From Streptomyces niveus (lineage in GTDB: Bacteria > Actinomycetota > Actinomycetes > Streptomycetales > Streptomycetaceae): a stretch of 64,000 nt of DNA. Positions 1 to 8,275 of the stretch are shown one piece after another (the stretch's first letter is position 1; each line of letters starts with the position of its first letter). The notes beneath the pieces are model-generated. The model was not told where the DNA came from. It did no database searches and worked only from the letters and a program-made list of their open reading frames with translations. The translations under genes were made by a program, and so were the position numbers. The DNA lies in assembly GCF_001723055.1 (NCBI RefSeq), contig NZ_MDCR01000032.1, positions 1-64,000 on the forward strand, given 5' to 3'.

Positions 1-1763
1 ACCGCCCCGCGCACCCCCTCGCGCGGATGCGTGCCGCCGTCGGGCGGTTGCGGGGGCGGTTCGTGCTGGCCCTGGTGCTGGGGAGTCTGGCGCTCGGGTC
101 CGCCGTGGGGCTCATGGCCGTTTCCGGGTGGCTCATCTCGCGTGCGTCCGAGCAGCCGCCCGTGCTGTATCTGATGGTCGCCGTCACCGCGACCCGCGCC
201 TTCGGGATCGGGCGCGCCGTCTTCCGGTACGCCGAGCGGCTCGTCTCCCACGACGCCGTGCTGCGGATGCTCGCCGACCTGCGCGTCTCCGTCTACCGGC
301 GGCTCGAACGGCTCGCCCCCGCCGGCCTGCGCGAGGCCCGTCGCGGCGATCTGCTCTCCCGGCTCGTCGCCGACGTCGACGCCCTCCAGGACTACTGGCT
401 CCGCTGGCTGCTGCCCGTCGGTTCCGCCGTGCTCGTCGGCGCGGGCGCCGTCGGGTTCACCGCCTGGCTGCTTCCCGAGGCGGGCGCCGTGCTGGCCGTC
501 GGGCTGCTCGCCGCAGGCGTCTGCGTGCCGCTGGTGAGCGGCGCCCGAGCGCGCCGTGCCGAGCGGCGACTCGCCCCCGCGCGCGGCCTGTTGGCGAACC
601 GGGTCGCCGAACTCCTCGACGGCTGCGCCGAACTGACCGTCGCCGGCGCGCTCCGGAGCCGTGTCCGCGCGGCCCGCGACGCCGACGCGACGCTGACGGC
701 CATCGCCTCGCGCGGCGCCGCCGCCACCGCACTCGGCGGTGGCCTGTCCGCGCTGATCTGCGGCCTGACCGTGGCGGCAGCCGCGTACGCCGGTGTGGGC
801 GCCGTACACGACGGGCGGCTCGAAGGTGTCGCGCTGGCCGTCGTCGTACTCACCCCGCTCGCCGCGTTCGAGGCGGTCGCCGGTCTGCCGCTCGCCGTGC
901 AGTACCGGCAGCGGGCCGCCCGCAGCGCCGAGCGGGTCTGCGAGGTGCTGGACGCGCCCGTCCCCGTACGCGAGCCCGCCCACCCGGCCGCGGCTCCCGA
1001 GACCCCGTTCCCGCTGGAGGTACGTGGGCTCTCGGCCCGGTACGCGGGGCAGGAGCGCGACGCGCTCACCGGCGTCGACCTGACGCTGACCGCCGGGAAG
1101 CGGGTGGCCGTCGTGGGGCCGTCCGGCGCCGGCAAGACGACCCTCGCGCAGGTCCTGCTGCGTTTCCTGGACGCACGCGAGGGCGGCGTCCGGCTCGGTG
1201 GCACGGACGCGGCGGCGCTGGACGGCGACACGGTGCGCCGCTTCGTCGGGCTGTGCGCGCAGGACGCGCACCTCTTCGACAGTTCCGTACGTGAGAACCT
1301 CGCCCTCGCCCGCAGGGACGCGACCGACGACGACCTCCGCGACGCCCTGCGCCGCGCCCGCCTGCTGGACTGGGTGGACGGTCTGCCCGTCGGCCTGGAC
1401 ACCCTCGTCGGCGAGCACGGCGCGCGGCTCTCCGGGGGGCAGCGGCAGCGCCTGGCGCTGGCCCGCGCGCTCCTCGCCGACTTCCCCGTCCTCGTACTGG
1501 ACGAGCCCGCCGAACACCTCGACCTGCCCACGGCCGACGCGCTGACGGCGGACCTGCTGGCCGTGACCGAGGGGCGTACGACGCTGCTCATCACCCACCG
1601 GCTCCAGGGACTCGACGCGGTCGACGAGGTGATCGTGCTGGACGGCGGGCGGGTGGCGCAGCGCGGGCCGTACGCCGAGCTGGTCGCGGTGGAGGGGCCG
1701 CTGCGCAGGATGTGGGAGCGGGAGCGGGGACCGGTCGGCGGGCTCGTGGGGCAGCCCGTGTGA
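1..1763 (+). CDS. cydC: Thiol reductant ABC exporter, CydC half (5'-partial)
   Basis: Half-transporter with an N-terminal six-helix membrane domain and a C-terminal ATPase. The ATPase shows Walker A GPSGAGKTT, signature LSGGQRQR and Walker B VLVLDEP. CydDC exports glutathione/cysteine to the periplasm and is needed to assemble cytochrome bd oxidase. The reading frame is open to the first base of the window. Streptomyces CydD and CydC are usually one fused protein of about 1170 residues, so this is probably the C-terminal half of a fusion; an internal ATG lies at 27. The next gene, a sensor kinase, starts 49 bases after the stop, on the same strand. Family call firm; fusion inferred. Confidence 0.9.
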   Translation, partial: RPAHPLARMRAAVGRLRGRFVLALVLGSLALGSAVGLMAVSGWLISRASEQPPVLYLMVAVTATRAFGIGRAVFRYAERLVSHDAVLRMLADLRVSVYRRLERLAPAGLREARRGDLLSRLVADVDALQDYWLRWLLPVGSAVLVGAGAVGFTAWLLPEAGAVLAVGLLAAGVCVPLVSGARARRAERRLAPARGLLANRVAELLDGCAELTVAGALRSRVRAARDADATLTAIASRGAAATALGGGLSALICGLTVAAAAYAGVGAVHDGRLEGVALAVVVLTPLAAFEAVAGLPLAVQYRQRAARSAERVCEVLDAPVPVREPAHPAAAPETPFPLEVRGLSARYAGQERDALTGVDLTLTAGKRVAVVGPSGAGKTTLAQVLLRFLDAREGGVRLGGTDAAALDGDTVRRFVGLCAQDAHLFDSSVRENLALARRDATDDDLRDALRRARLLDWVDGLPVGLDTLVGEHGARLSGGQRQRLALARALLADFPVLVLDEPAEHLDLPTADALTADLLAVTEGRTTLLITHRLQGLDAVDEVIVLDGGRVAQRGPYAELVAVEGPLRRMWERERGPVGGLVGQPV

Positions 1764-1812
1764 TCCGGCGACCGACTTTCCATCCCAAATGGGACTAACT
1801 AGGGTCAAGGCT

Positions 1813-3609
1813 ATGACAGCGCCCGAACCCCAGGACCGTGCGGAGACCGACGACGCCCGGCGGCTCCAGGGCCTGTCCACCGAACTCACCGCCCGCGTCC
1901 CGCAACTGCTCGAAGCGATGCGCTCCGTCGGCACCGGTCTCGAACTGCACGCCACCCTCGACCGGATCTGCGAGACGGCGGCCCGTCTCGTCGGCGCCCG
2001 CTACGCCGCGCTCGGCGTCGTGGGCGAGGCGGGCGGCGGTCTCTCGGACTTCGTCACCTTCGGCGTGGACCCCGAGACCGCCCGGCGGATCGGCCGCCGC
2101 CCGGACGGCCACACCGGACTGCTCGGCGAACTCATCCGCCACCCCGAACCCCTCCGGCTCGCGGACCTCACCGCCGATCCGCGGTCGGCCGGATTCCCGC
2201 CGCACCACCCGCCGATGCGGACGTTCCTCGGCGTACCCATCCGCGTCCAGGGCGAGATCCTCGGGAATCTCTACCTCTGCGAGAAGCACGACGGCGCCGA
2301 ATTCACCGACCACGACCAGCACATGGTGCGGGTCCTGGCCACCGAGGCGGGCCTCGCCATCGGCAACGCGCGGCTGTACGAGGCGGCCCGGCAGCGCGAG
2401 CGCTGGATCGACGGCTCGGTCGCCGTCACGACCGCCCTGCTCTCCGGCGCGGGCACCGAGGACGCGGAAGAACCCACAGGTCCCGACGACCACGACCACG
2501 GCCACGCCGAGCACGCGGACACCGCCGTTCACGCCGACTTCAGCCACCACGCACAGCACGCCCTCACCGTCGTCGCCGAACACGCCCGCAGGCTCGCCGA
2601 CTCCGCGGCCGGCATCGTCATGCTGCCCACGCCCGAAGGCGGACTGGAGGTGGTCGCCGTCTCGTCCGACACCACGGACGTGTCCATCGGCACCCGCGTC
2701 CCGGCCCGCAGCCCGGTGGTCGCCAAGCTGCTGACGGGCGAGTCCGTCCATGTGACGGACTCCAGCACCGACCCGCGCCTCATCTCCCCGCTGTCCGCCC
2801 GCTACGGCCCGGCCATGATGCTGCCCCTGCACAGCGACGGCCGGGTGCTCGGCGTACTCGTGACACCCCGCGCGATCGGCGCCCGCCCCTTCACCGAGGC
2901 GGAACGCACCCTCGCCACCCAGTTCGCCTCGCAGGCGGCACTCGCCCTGATGATGGCCGAGGCGCAGCGCGACCGGGAACGGATCGCGGTGTTCGAGGAC
3001 CGCGACCGGATCGCCCGCGACCTCCACGACCTGGTCATCCAGCGCCTGTACGCCGCAGGGATGATGCTGGAGACCGCGCAGCGGCAGTCGCAGGTGCCCG
3101 AGGTGCGGGCGGGCGTCGGCAAGGCCGTCGACGAACTGGACGTCACCATCCAGGAGATCCGTACGGCCATCTTCGCCCTGCAGCAGGGCCCGGCCGAGGC
3201 ACCGTCCGGGCTGCGCACCCGCGTACTGCGCGAGATCAACATGGCGGCCGTGCCGCTCGGCTTCAGGCCCACCCACCGCTTCGCCGGCGCGATCGACTCG
3301 TCGGTCGGTGAACTCACCGGCAAGAACCTCATCGCGGCGCTCCGCGAAGCCCTCTCCAACACCTTCCGGCACGCGCGGGCGTCCCGGATCGAGGTCACGG
3401 TGGACGCGAACGCCGAACTGCCCGACGGCACACCCGCCGTACGCCTGTCGGTCGCCGACGACGGCGTGGGCATCCCGGAGGGCGGCCGACGCAGTGGCCT
3501 GCGGAATCTGCGGCGGCGTGCCGAGTCGCTCGGCGGATCGAGCGAGGTCGGACCGGGTCTGGCGGAGGACGGCGGCGGTACGACGGTGATCTGGCAGGCC
3601 CCGCTCTAG
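1813..3609 (+). CDS. GAF-GAF sensor histidine kinase (DevS/DosS-like)
   Basis: About 598 residues. GAF 1 spans roughly 30-185 and holds FPPHHPPMRTFLGVP (His131-His132), the region that in mycobacterial DevS/DosS carries the haem-ligating His. GAF 2 spans about 235-380 and follows a His/Asp-rich linker. A HisKA_3 helix has RDLHDLVIQ with phospho-acceptor His405. The C-terminal HATPase has NTFRHA (N box) and DDGVGIP (G1). No membrane helix is visible, so it is likely cytosolic. An in-frame ATG at 1789 would add 8 residues; 1813 was chosen because the protein then starts MTAPEP after AAGG, though spacing is short. No response regulator is adjacent. Lying next to cyd suggests oxygen or redox sensing (inference). 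Confidence 0.85.
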   Translation: MTAPEPQDRAETDDARRLQGLSTELTARVPQLLEAMRSVGTGLELHATLDRICETAARLVGARYAALGVVGEAGGGLSDFVTFGVDPETARRIGRRPDGHTGLLGELIRHPEPLRLADLTADPRSAGFPPHHPPMRTFLGVPIRVQGEILGNLYLCEKHDGAEFTDHDQHMVRVLATEAGLAIGNARLYEAARQRERWIDGSVAVTTALLSGAGTEDAEEPTGPDDHDHGHAEHADTAVHADFSHHAQHALTVVAEHARRLADSAAGIVMLPTPEGGLEVVAVSSDTTDVSIGTRVPARSPVVAKLLTGESVHVTDSSTDPRLISPLSARYGPAMMLPLHSDGRVLGVLVTPRAIGARPFTEAERTLATQFASQAALALMMAEAQRDRERIAVFEDRDRIARDLHDLVIQRLYAAGMMLETAQRQSQVPEVRAGVGKAVDELDVTIQEIRTAIFALQQGPAEAPSGLRTRVLREINMAAVPLGFRPTHRFAGAIDSSVGELTGKNLIAALREALSNTFRHARASRIEVTVDANAELPDGTPAVRLSVADDGVGIPEGGRRSGLRNLRRRAESLGGSSEVGPGLAEDGGGTTVIWQAPL

Positions 3610-4469
3610 GCCGTGTCCCGCGTCCGCGCACGTGCCACCAGCTGCTCGATGATCACCGCGACCCCGTCCTCGTTGTTCGCCACGGTCCGCCCCGACGCCG
3701 CCGCGATCACGTCCGGGTGCGCGTTGCCCATCGCGTACGACGTACCGGCCCAGCCCAGCATCTCCACGTCGTTCGGCATGTCCCCGAAGGCGACGACCTC
3801 GTCGGAGGAGATGCCGCGCTCGGCGCAGCAGAGCGCCAGCGTGCTCGCCTTGCTCACCCCGAGGCCGCTGATTTCGAGCAGCGCGGTCGGGCTGGAGCGC
3901 GTGACGGACGCGAGGTGGCCGGCGGTCGTACGGGCCAGGGTGAGGAAGCTGTCCGGCGTCAGGGTCGGGTGGTGCGCCAGCAGCTTGACCACCGCGTCGC
4001 CGTCGGCCTCCCCCGCCTCCTGAAGAAGCTTCTCCGCCGGGGCGACCTCCGTGCCCGGGTCGTCCTGGAAGGGCGGGTACAGCGGCTCGTAGCCGAAGCT
4101 CGTCGTCTTCTCGACGGCGAAAACCGTGCCCGGCGCCGCGTCCCGCAGGGCCTGTACGACGTCGAGCGCGGCGGCCCGGTCCAGGCCGCGGACCTTGACC
4201 AGCTTCTCACCACCGTGCAGATCGACGACGACGGCGCCGTTGGCGCAGATCGCGAGACCGTGCCGGTGCACATGGTCGCTGACGACGCCCATCCACTTCA
4301 CCGGCCGCCCGGTGACGAAGAAGACCTCGATCCCGGCCTCCTCGGCTGCGGCGAGCGCGGCGACGGTGCGGTCGGAGACGGTCTTGTCGTCGCGCAGCAA
4401 CGTTCCGTCAAGATCGGTGGCGATCAGCCGGGGACGGGCGGGAAGCGGGGAATCGGTAGCTGAGGTCAC
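3606..4469 (-). CDS. Cof-type HAD-superfamily phosphatase
   Basis: About 287 residues. Motif I is ATDLDGTLL with the nucleophilic and acid Asp pair, motif II is FFVTGRP, and motif III/IV is FGDMPND near the C terminus, with a C2-type cap between. Members dephosphorylate sugar phosphates, nucleotides or flavin precursors; the substrate cannot be read from sequence. The GTG at 4469 is preferred because GGGAGGAT lies about 7 bases upstream; an upstream GTG at 4517 lacks such a site. The stop shares the tetranucleotide CTAG (3606-3609) with the stop of the convergent kinase gene. A paralogue sits at 16131-16964. Confidence 0.85.
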   Translation of the reverse strand: MTSATDSPLPARPRLIATDLDGTLLRDDKTVSDRTVAALAAAEEAGIEVFFVTGRPVKWMGVVSDHVHRHGLAICANGAVVVDLHGGEKLVKVRGLDRAAALDVVQALRDAAPGTVFAVEKTTSFGYEPLYPPFQDDPGTEVAPAEKLLQEAGEADGDAVVKLLAHHPTLTPDSFLTLARTTAGHLASVTRSSPTALLEISGLGVSKASTLALCCAERGISSDEVVAFGDMPNDVEMLGWAGTSYAMGNAHPDVIAAASGRTVANNEDGVAVIIEQLVARARTRDTA

Positions 4470-4566
4470 CCGCCCATCCTCCCGCACACATGTGCACGGG
4501 AGTGCGGAGGGGCGCACATATGAGACCTCTCTCTCGTACGCCCACGGGCTTTGGCCGGGAAGCGGT

Positions 4567-5469
4567 TCAGCGCAGCTGGGCGGGGGCCTCGGTGACGATC
4601 TTCTCGAAGACCACCTGGTCCACGGCGAAGTCCGAATCGGGGACCGGCCAGTGGACCACCAGTTCCGTGATGCCGAGCTCCTGGTGCCGGCCCGCGAAGT
4701 CGACGAACTCGTCCACGGAATCCAGCGGGCGGCGCCGGTCCGGGGTGAAGCCGGTGAGCAGGATCTTCTCCAGCTCGGCCACGTCGCGCCCGATCTCCGC
4801 GCAGGCGCCGCCGAGCTTCTCGACCTGGCCGCGGATCGCCTCCACCGACTGCTGCGGGGTGCCCTCCTCGTACAGGCTCGGGTCGCCGGTGGTCACCCAC
4901 GCCTGGCCGTGGCGCGCGGCGAGCTTCAGCCCGCGCGGGCCGGTGGCGGCGACGGCGAAGGGGAGCCGGGGGCGCTGGACGCAGCCGGGGATGTTGCGCG
5001 CCTCGACGGCGGAGTAGCGGGCCCCGTGCTCGGTGACCGCCCCTTCGGTGAGCAGCTGGTCGAGAAGGGGGACGAACTCGCCGAACCTGTCGGCGCGCTC
5101 ACGCGGAGTCCACGCCTCCTGCCCGAGCGCCGTCGCGTCGAAGCCGTTCCCGCCCGCACCGATCCCGAGCGTGATCCGCCCGCCGGAGATGTCGTCGAGG
5201 GAGATCAATTCCTTGGCGAGCGTCACGGGGTGGCGGAAGTTCGGCGACGTGACGAGGGTGCCCAGGCGGAGGCGGTCGGTGGCCGTGGCGGCGGCGGTGA
5301 GGGTGGGCAGGGCCCCGAACCAGGGGCCGTCGCGGAAGGTGCGCCAGGAGAGGTGGTCGTAGGTGTACGCCGCGTGGAAGCCGAGTTCCTCGGCGCGCTG
5401 CCACTTCGCACGGCCCCCTTCGTGCCAGCGGTCGACAGGGAGGATCACGGTGCTCAGGCGCAGACTCAT
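4567..5469 (-). CDS. LLM-class F420-dependent oxidoreductase
   Basis: 300 residues with the luciferase-like TIM-barrel pattern: AAYTYDHLSWR near the N terminus, LRLGTLVTSPNFRHP around residue 95 and GRITLGIGAGGNG around residue 120. Actinobacterial members of this type usually use F420, sometimes FMN. The substrate is unknown. ATG at 5469 is preceded by a GGAGC-like site. It is a single leftward gene, separated by 97 bases from the neighbouring HAD gene and by 95 bases from kptA. Confidence 0.85.
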   Translation of the reverse strand: MSLRLSTVILPVDRWHEGGRAKWQRAEELGFHAAYTYDHLSWRTFRDGPWFGALPTLTAAATATDRLRLGTLVTSPNFRHPVTLAKELISLDDISGGRITLGIGAGGNGFDATALGQEAWTPRERADRFGEFVPLLDQLLTEGAVTEHGARYSAVEARNIPGCVQRPRLPFAVAATGPRGLKLAARHGQAWVTTGDPSLYEEGTPQQSVEAIRGQVEKLGGACAEIGRDVAELEKILLTGFTPDRRRPLDSVDEFVDFAGRHQELGITELVVHWPVPDSDFAVDQVVFEKIVTEAPAQLR

Positions 5470-5564
5470 GCTCCGAGCCTACGTCTCACCGCATGTCTCA
5501 CCGCACTGCCCGCCGATCGTGCCACCAGGCCACGCGCTCCGCGTACCGACCGCCTCGTGGCGGC

Positions 5565-6143
5565 TCAGCCGCCGAAGCGGAGGTAGCGCGGCGGTACGGC
5601 GTCGGCGAGCCAGACGCCGTTGGCGCTCACCCGGAAGATGTGGCCGTCGCGGTGCATCGCGCCCGAGTCCACGGGCAGCACCACGGGCCGGCCGCGGCGG
5701 GCGCCGACGCGGGTCGCCGTCTCGCGGTCGGGGGAGAGATGGACGTGGTGGCGGGCCATGGGCCGCAGGCCCTCGGCGCGGATCGCGTCGAGACTGCGGG
5801 CGACGGTGCCGTGGTAGAGGTACGCGGGCGGCTCGGCCGGCGGCAGGTCCAGGTCGACCTCGACGGTGTGACCCTGGTTGGCGCGGATCCGGCTGCCCTC
5901 GATGGTGAAGCGCCGCTTGTCGTTGACGGCCACGACGTGGTCCAGCTCGGCGCGGGTGACGGGGAACCGGTGGTCGGCGGTGGCGCGCAGCAGCGCGTCG
6001 ACCTCCACCCAGCCGTTCGGGTCGAGCGTGAGTCCGATCCGCTCGGGCTGGTGCCGCAGATGCTTGGAGAGGTACTTCGACACCTTCACGGTGCGTCGCT
6101 CGTCGGGCGTTCCCGCGCCCGGGGTCGTGCGTGATGTGGTCAT
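5565..6143 (-). CDS. kptA: RNA 2'-phosphotransferase (Tpt1/KptA family)
   Basis: 192 residues, usual length for bacterial KptA. The N-terminal winged-helix lobe has VSKYLSKHLRHQP, containing the catalytic Arg-His pair, then an Arg in the GSRIRANQGH segment. The C-terminal ADP-ribosyltransferase-like lobe has YLYHGT and HVHLS. Tpt1/KptA transfers an internal 2'-phosphate from RNA to NAD+. Streptomyces is not known to make such junctions in tRNA splicing, so the physiological substrate is unclear. ATG at 6143 was chosen over a GTG at 6149; neither has a clear ribosome-binding site. No RNA ligase gene is adjacent. Confidence 0.9.
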   Translation of the reverse strand: MTTSRTTPGAGTPDERRTVKVSKYLSKHLRHQPERIGLTLDPNGWVEVDALLRATADHRFPVTRAELDHVVAVNDKRRFTIEGSRIRANQGHTVEVDLDLPPAEPPAYLYHGTVARSLDAIRAEGLRPMARHHVHLSPDRETATRVGARRGRPVVLPVDSGAMHRDGHIFRVSANGVWLADAVPPRYLRFGG

Positions 6144-6216
6144 GCGCACAGCGTGCCCGGTGGCGTCGGAAGGGCGCCACTTGTTTCGGTCCGAAAATGA
6201 TCAGTGCTGAAATGTT

Positions 6217-6270
6217 TGATCCACAGTCAACTTGACTTATCCACAGGCTGGTTGGCGATTCTGTGGACAA
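6217..6270. promoter_or_regulatory. Three DnaA-box-like sites
   Basis: Between kptA and the 3' end of the MerR gene, 54 bp hold TTATCCACA at 6237-6245 (perfect for the general consensus), TGTGGACAA at 6262-6270 (reverse complement of TTGTCCACA, the form favoured in Streptomyces) and the weaker TGATCCACA at 6217-6225. The local DNA is more AT-rich than its neighbours. Role inferred from sequence only. Confidence 0.55.
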
Positions 6271-6282
6271 CCTCCTCTTCAA

Positions 6283-7299
6283 TTAACCGATTTGATCAAT
6301 TTGGCCGCTCTGTCTGTGGGTTGTGGTGAGCACGTCCAACTCCCTTGCCCGCACCTCTCGTTCGGCCGCCGCCGCGATGAACGCCGGGGCGTTCTCCTCG
6401 CCAACCAGCGCCCGCACCGCGTTGATCGTCCCGGCGGGCAGGGCCACGGAACGGGTCTCCGGGCCCGTCGGCTCCGGGTCCTCCACCAGCAGGTGCCGCT
6501 GGAGATGCCGGGTCGCGAACAGCCGCATCGCGCGCGCCAGTTCGGCGTCGACCGTCTGCCGCGCGAGGGGGCGCAGACGGCGTACGAGCGTCACCGCCTC
6601 GGCGGCGTCCGCCTCCGTCGGTGGGCGATGACCCAGATACCGCGCGAAGACGTGCTCGGTCGTGAACTCCATGAATCGCTCGGCGATGTGCTCGACCTGT
6701 CCGCGAAGTTCCCGCAGATGGGCGGAGATCGCGGCCAGCGGCACCCCGGCCGCGTACAACTCGGCTGCCACCGCGAGCTCTTGAGGGCTCGGTACGAGGA
6801 ACTCGTCGTCCCGCCCGGGGACCCGCTCCAGTACGCCAAGCTCCACCGCCTCGGCGAGCGCCGCCTCGTCGGGGGAGCCGCCGAACCGCTCGTCCAGCTC
6901 GGCGCGGCTGATCCGGGCGGCCCGCTCGTCGCTCCACGGGCCGTGCACCTCGGTGACCAGGCCGAGCACGCCGCCGAGACCGCGCCCGGCGTCCCATGCC
7001 TCCAGCAGCTCCTTGATGGACGCGAGCGTGTAGCCCCGTTCGAGGAGGTCGGCGATCTGCCGCAGCCGGGTCAGATGCGGGTCCCCGTACACATTGGCGC
7101 GGCCCCGCCGCTCCGGGGCGGGGAGCAGGCCGCGGTCCTGGTAGCCGCGGATGGTCCGGACCGTGGCGCCGCTCGCGTGCGCCAGATCCTCGATCCGGTA
7201 CCGGCCACGGCCCGTGCCACCACCGGTGGGGGTCCTCGCCGTCCCCGCCGCCGTATCCGCGTTCTCCGGCACGCTCATTCCTCCCTCGGCCCCCGGCAC
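6283..7299 (-). CDS. MerR-family transcriptional regulator
   Basis: 338 residues. The MerR helix-turn-helix is at about residues 34-100: RYRIEDLAHASGATVRTIR, then YQDRGLLPAP and the dimer helix start YTLASIKELLEAWD. The remaining 230 residues are a helical effector domain without Cys clusters, so a metal sensor is unlikely. The frame opens with GTG at 7299, 4 bases after the upstream stop. An ATG at 7278 has GGGAGGA directly before it, but spacing is only about 2 bases, so the start is uncertain. Last gene of a four-gene leftward operon, which it probably controls (inference). Confidence 0.8.
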   Translation of the reverse strand: MPGAEGGMSVPENADTAAGTARTPTGGGTGRGRYRIEDLAHASGATVRTIRGYQDRGLLPAPERRGRANVYGDPHLTRLRQIADLLERGYTLASIKELLEAWDAGRGLGGVLGLVTEVHGPWSDERAARISRAELDERFGGSPDEAALAEAVELGVLERVPGRDDEFLVPSPQELAVAAELYAAGVPLAAISAHLRELRGQVEHIAERFMEFTTEHVFARYLGHRPPTEADAAEAVTLVRRLRPLARQTVDAELARAMRLFATRHLQRHLLVEDPEPTGPETRSVALPAGTINAVRALVGEENAPAFIAAAAEREVRARELDVLTTTHRQSGQIDQIG

Positions 7300-7303
7300 G
7301 GCG

Positions 7304-8275
7304 CTAACCCAGGGCGGCGCGGCCGACCGCCCCGGCCGCCGCGCGGGCCGCGGGCGAGGTCGCCAGATAGTCGACGGCCCTGCGGAGCGAACCCTCCTGC
7401 GAGGGATGGTACGACCGCCGGAAGTAGCGGGGCACCGCCGAACCCAGCTCCCGCCAGGTGGGCAACAGGCCCTTGGCCACAGCGCGGTTGTGCTCGCGCA
7501 GCGAGTAGCGCAGCCGGCCGGCCAGCTGCGGGTCGTGCCGGATCAGATACGCCGCCCCCCGCGCCCAGAACCAGACCATCACCGGCGCCGCGACGATCAT
7601 CGTCTCCAGGCGGCGGGCGTAGCGCACCGGATCGGGGCCGCCGCAGTGCTGGTACATGTCGAAGGCCACCGCCCGGTGTTCGACCTCCTCGGCGCCGTGC
7701 CAGCGCAGCAGGTCGAGCATGATCTCGTCGGCGCCCGCGTCGTCCAGCGCGTCGGCGCGCAGCACCCAGTCCCCCAGGACCGCCGTGAACTGCTCTATCG
7801 CCGCGACGATCCCCAACCGGAAGCGCAGCCAGTCCTTCGGCGGCCACGGCACTCCGAACGGCGGCTTCTCGCCGAGGAGCACCTCGAAGAGATAGTCGAC
7901 GTGCCGCGTGTACGGCTCGGTGTCCAGCCGCTGCTCCGCCAGGTGGTTCAGCACATACGCGTGCTGCACGCTGTGCGTGGCCTCCTGGCCCATGAAGCCC
8001 TTGACGTCCTTGAGCAGCACCGGGTCGTCGACCAGTGGCAGGGCCTCCTTGAAGACCTTGACGAACCAGCGCTCGCCAGCGGGGAGCAGCAGATGCAGCA
8101 CGTTGACGACGTGCGTGGCGGTGGGCTCGTCCGGTATCCAGTGCAGCGCGGTCCCGCGCCAGTCGAACGACACGCGCCGGGGCGCGATGACGTACTGCTC
8201 GCCCGGACCGTCGCCGTCCCGCCCGGCATCCCCGGCCTCCCCGGCATTCGTCCTGTCGTCTTCGTCGGCGGTCAC
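7304..8275 (-). CDS. Ferritin-like putative metal-dependent hydrolase
   Basis: 323 residues, COG3687/PF10118 type. Glu/His pairs typical of a helical di-metal site are visible: GQEATHSVQHAY at about 100-111 and HGAEEVEHRAVAFD at about 200. A hydrophobic stretch (VAAPVMVWFWARGAAYLI) could associate with a membrane. The GTG start overlaps the upstream stop as GTGA, so translation is coupled to the hydrolase/SDR fusion gene. The reaction is not established for the family; context suggests lipid or hydrophobic-substrate metabolism (inference). Confidence 0.75.
   Translation of the reverse strand: MTADEDDRTNAGEAGDAGRDGDGPGEQYVIAPRRVSFDWRGTALHWIPDEPTATHVVNVLHLLLPAGERWFVKVFKEALPLVDDPVLLKDVKGFMGQEATHSVQHAYVLNHLAEQRLDTEPYTRHVDYLFEVLLGEKPPFGVPWPPKDWLRFRLGIVAAIEQFTAVLGDWVLRADALDDAGADEIMLDLLRWHGAEEVEHRAVAFDMYQHCGGPDPVRYARRLETMIVAAPVMVWFWARGAAYLIRHDPQLAGRLRYSLREHNRAVAKGLLPTWRELGSAVPRYFRRSYHPSQEGSLRRAVDYLATSPAARAAAGAVGRAALG

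Noticed and set aside
392..3372. Long antisense frames under cydC and the histidine kinase
   Set aside because: Low-complexity Arg/Ser/Pro composition, no start signal, opposite strand to well-supported genes.
6232..7722. A rightward 496-codon frame over the MerR gene
   Set aside because: Antisense to MerR and the ferritin-like gene; composition typical of frame shadows.
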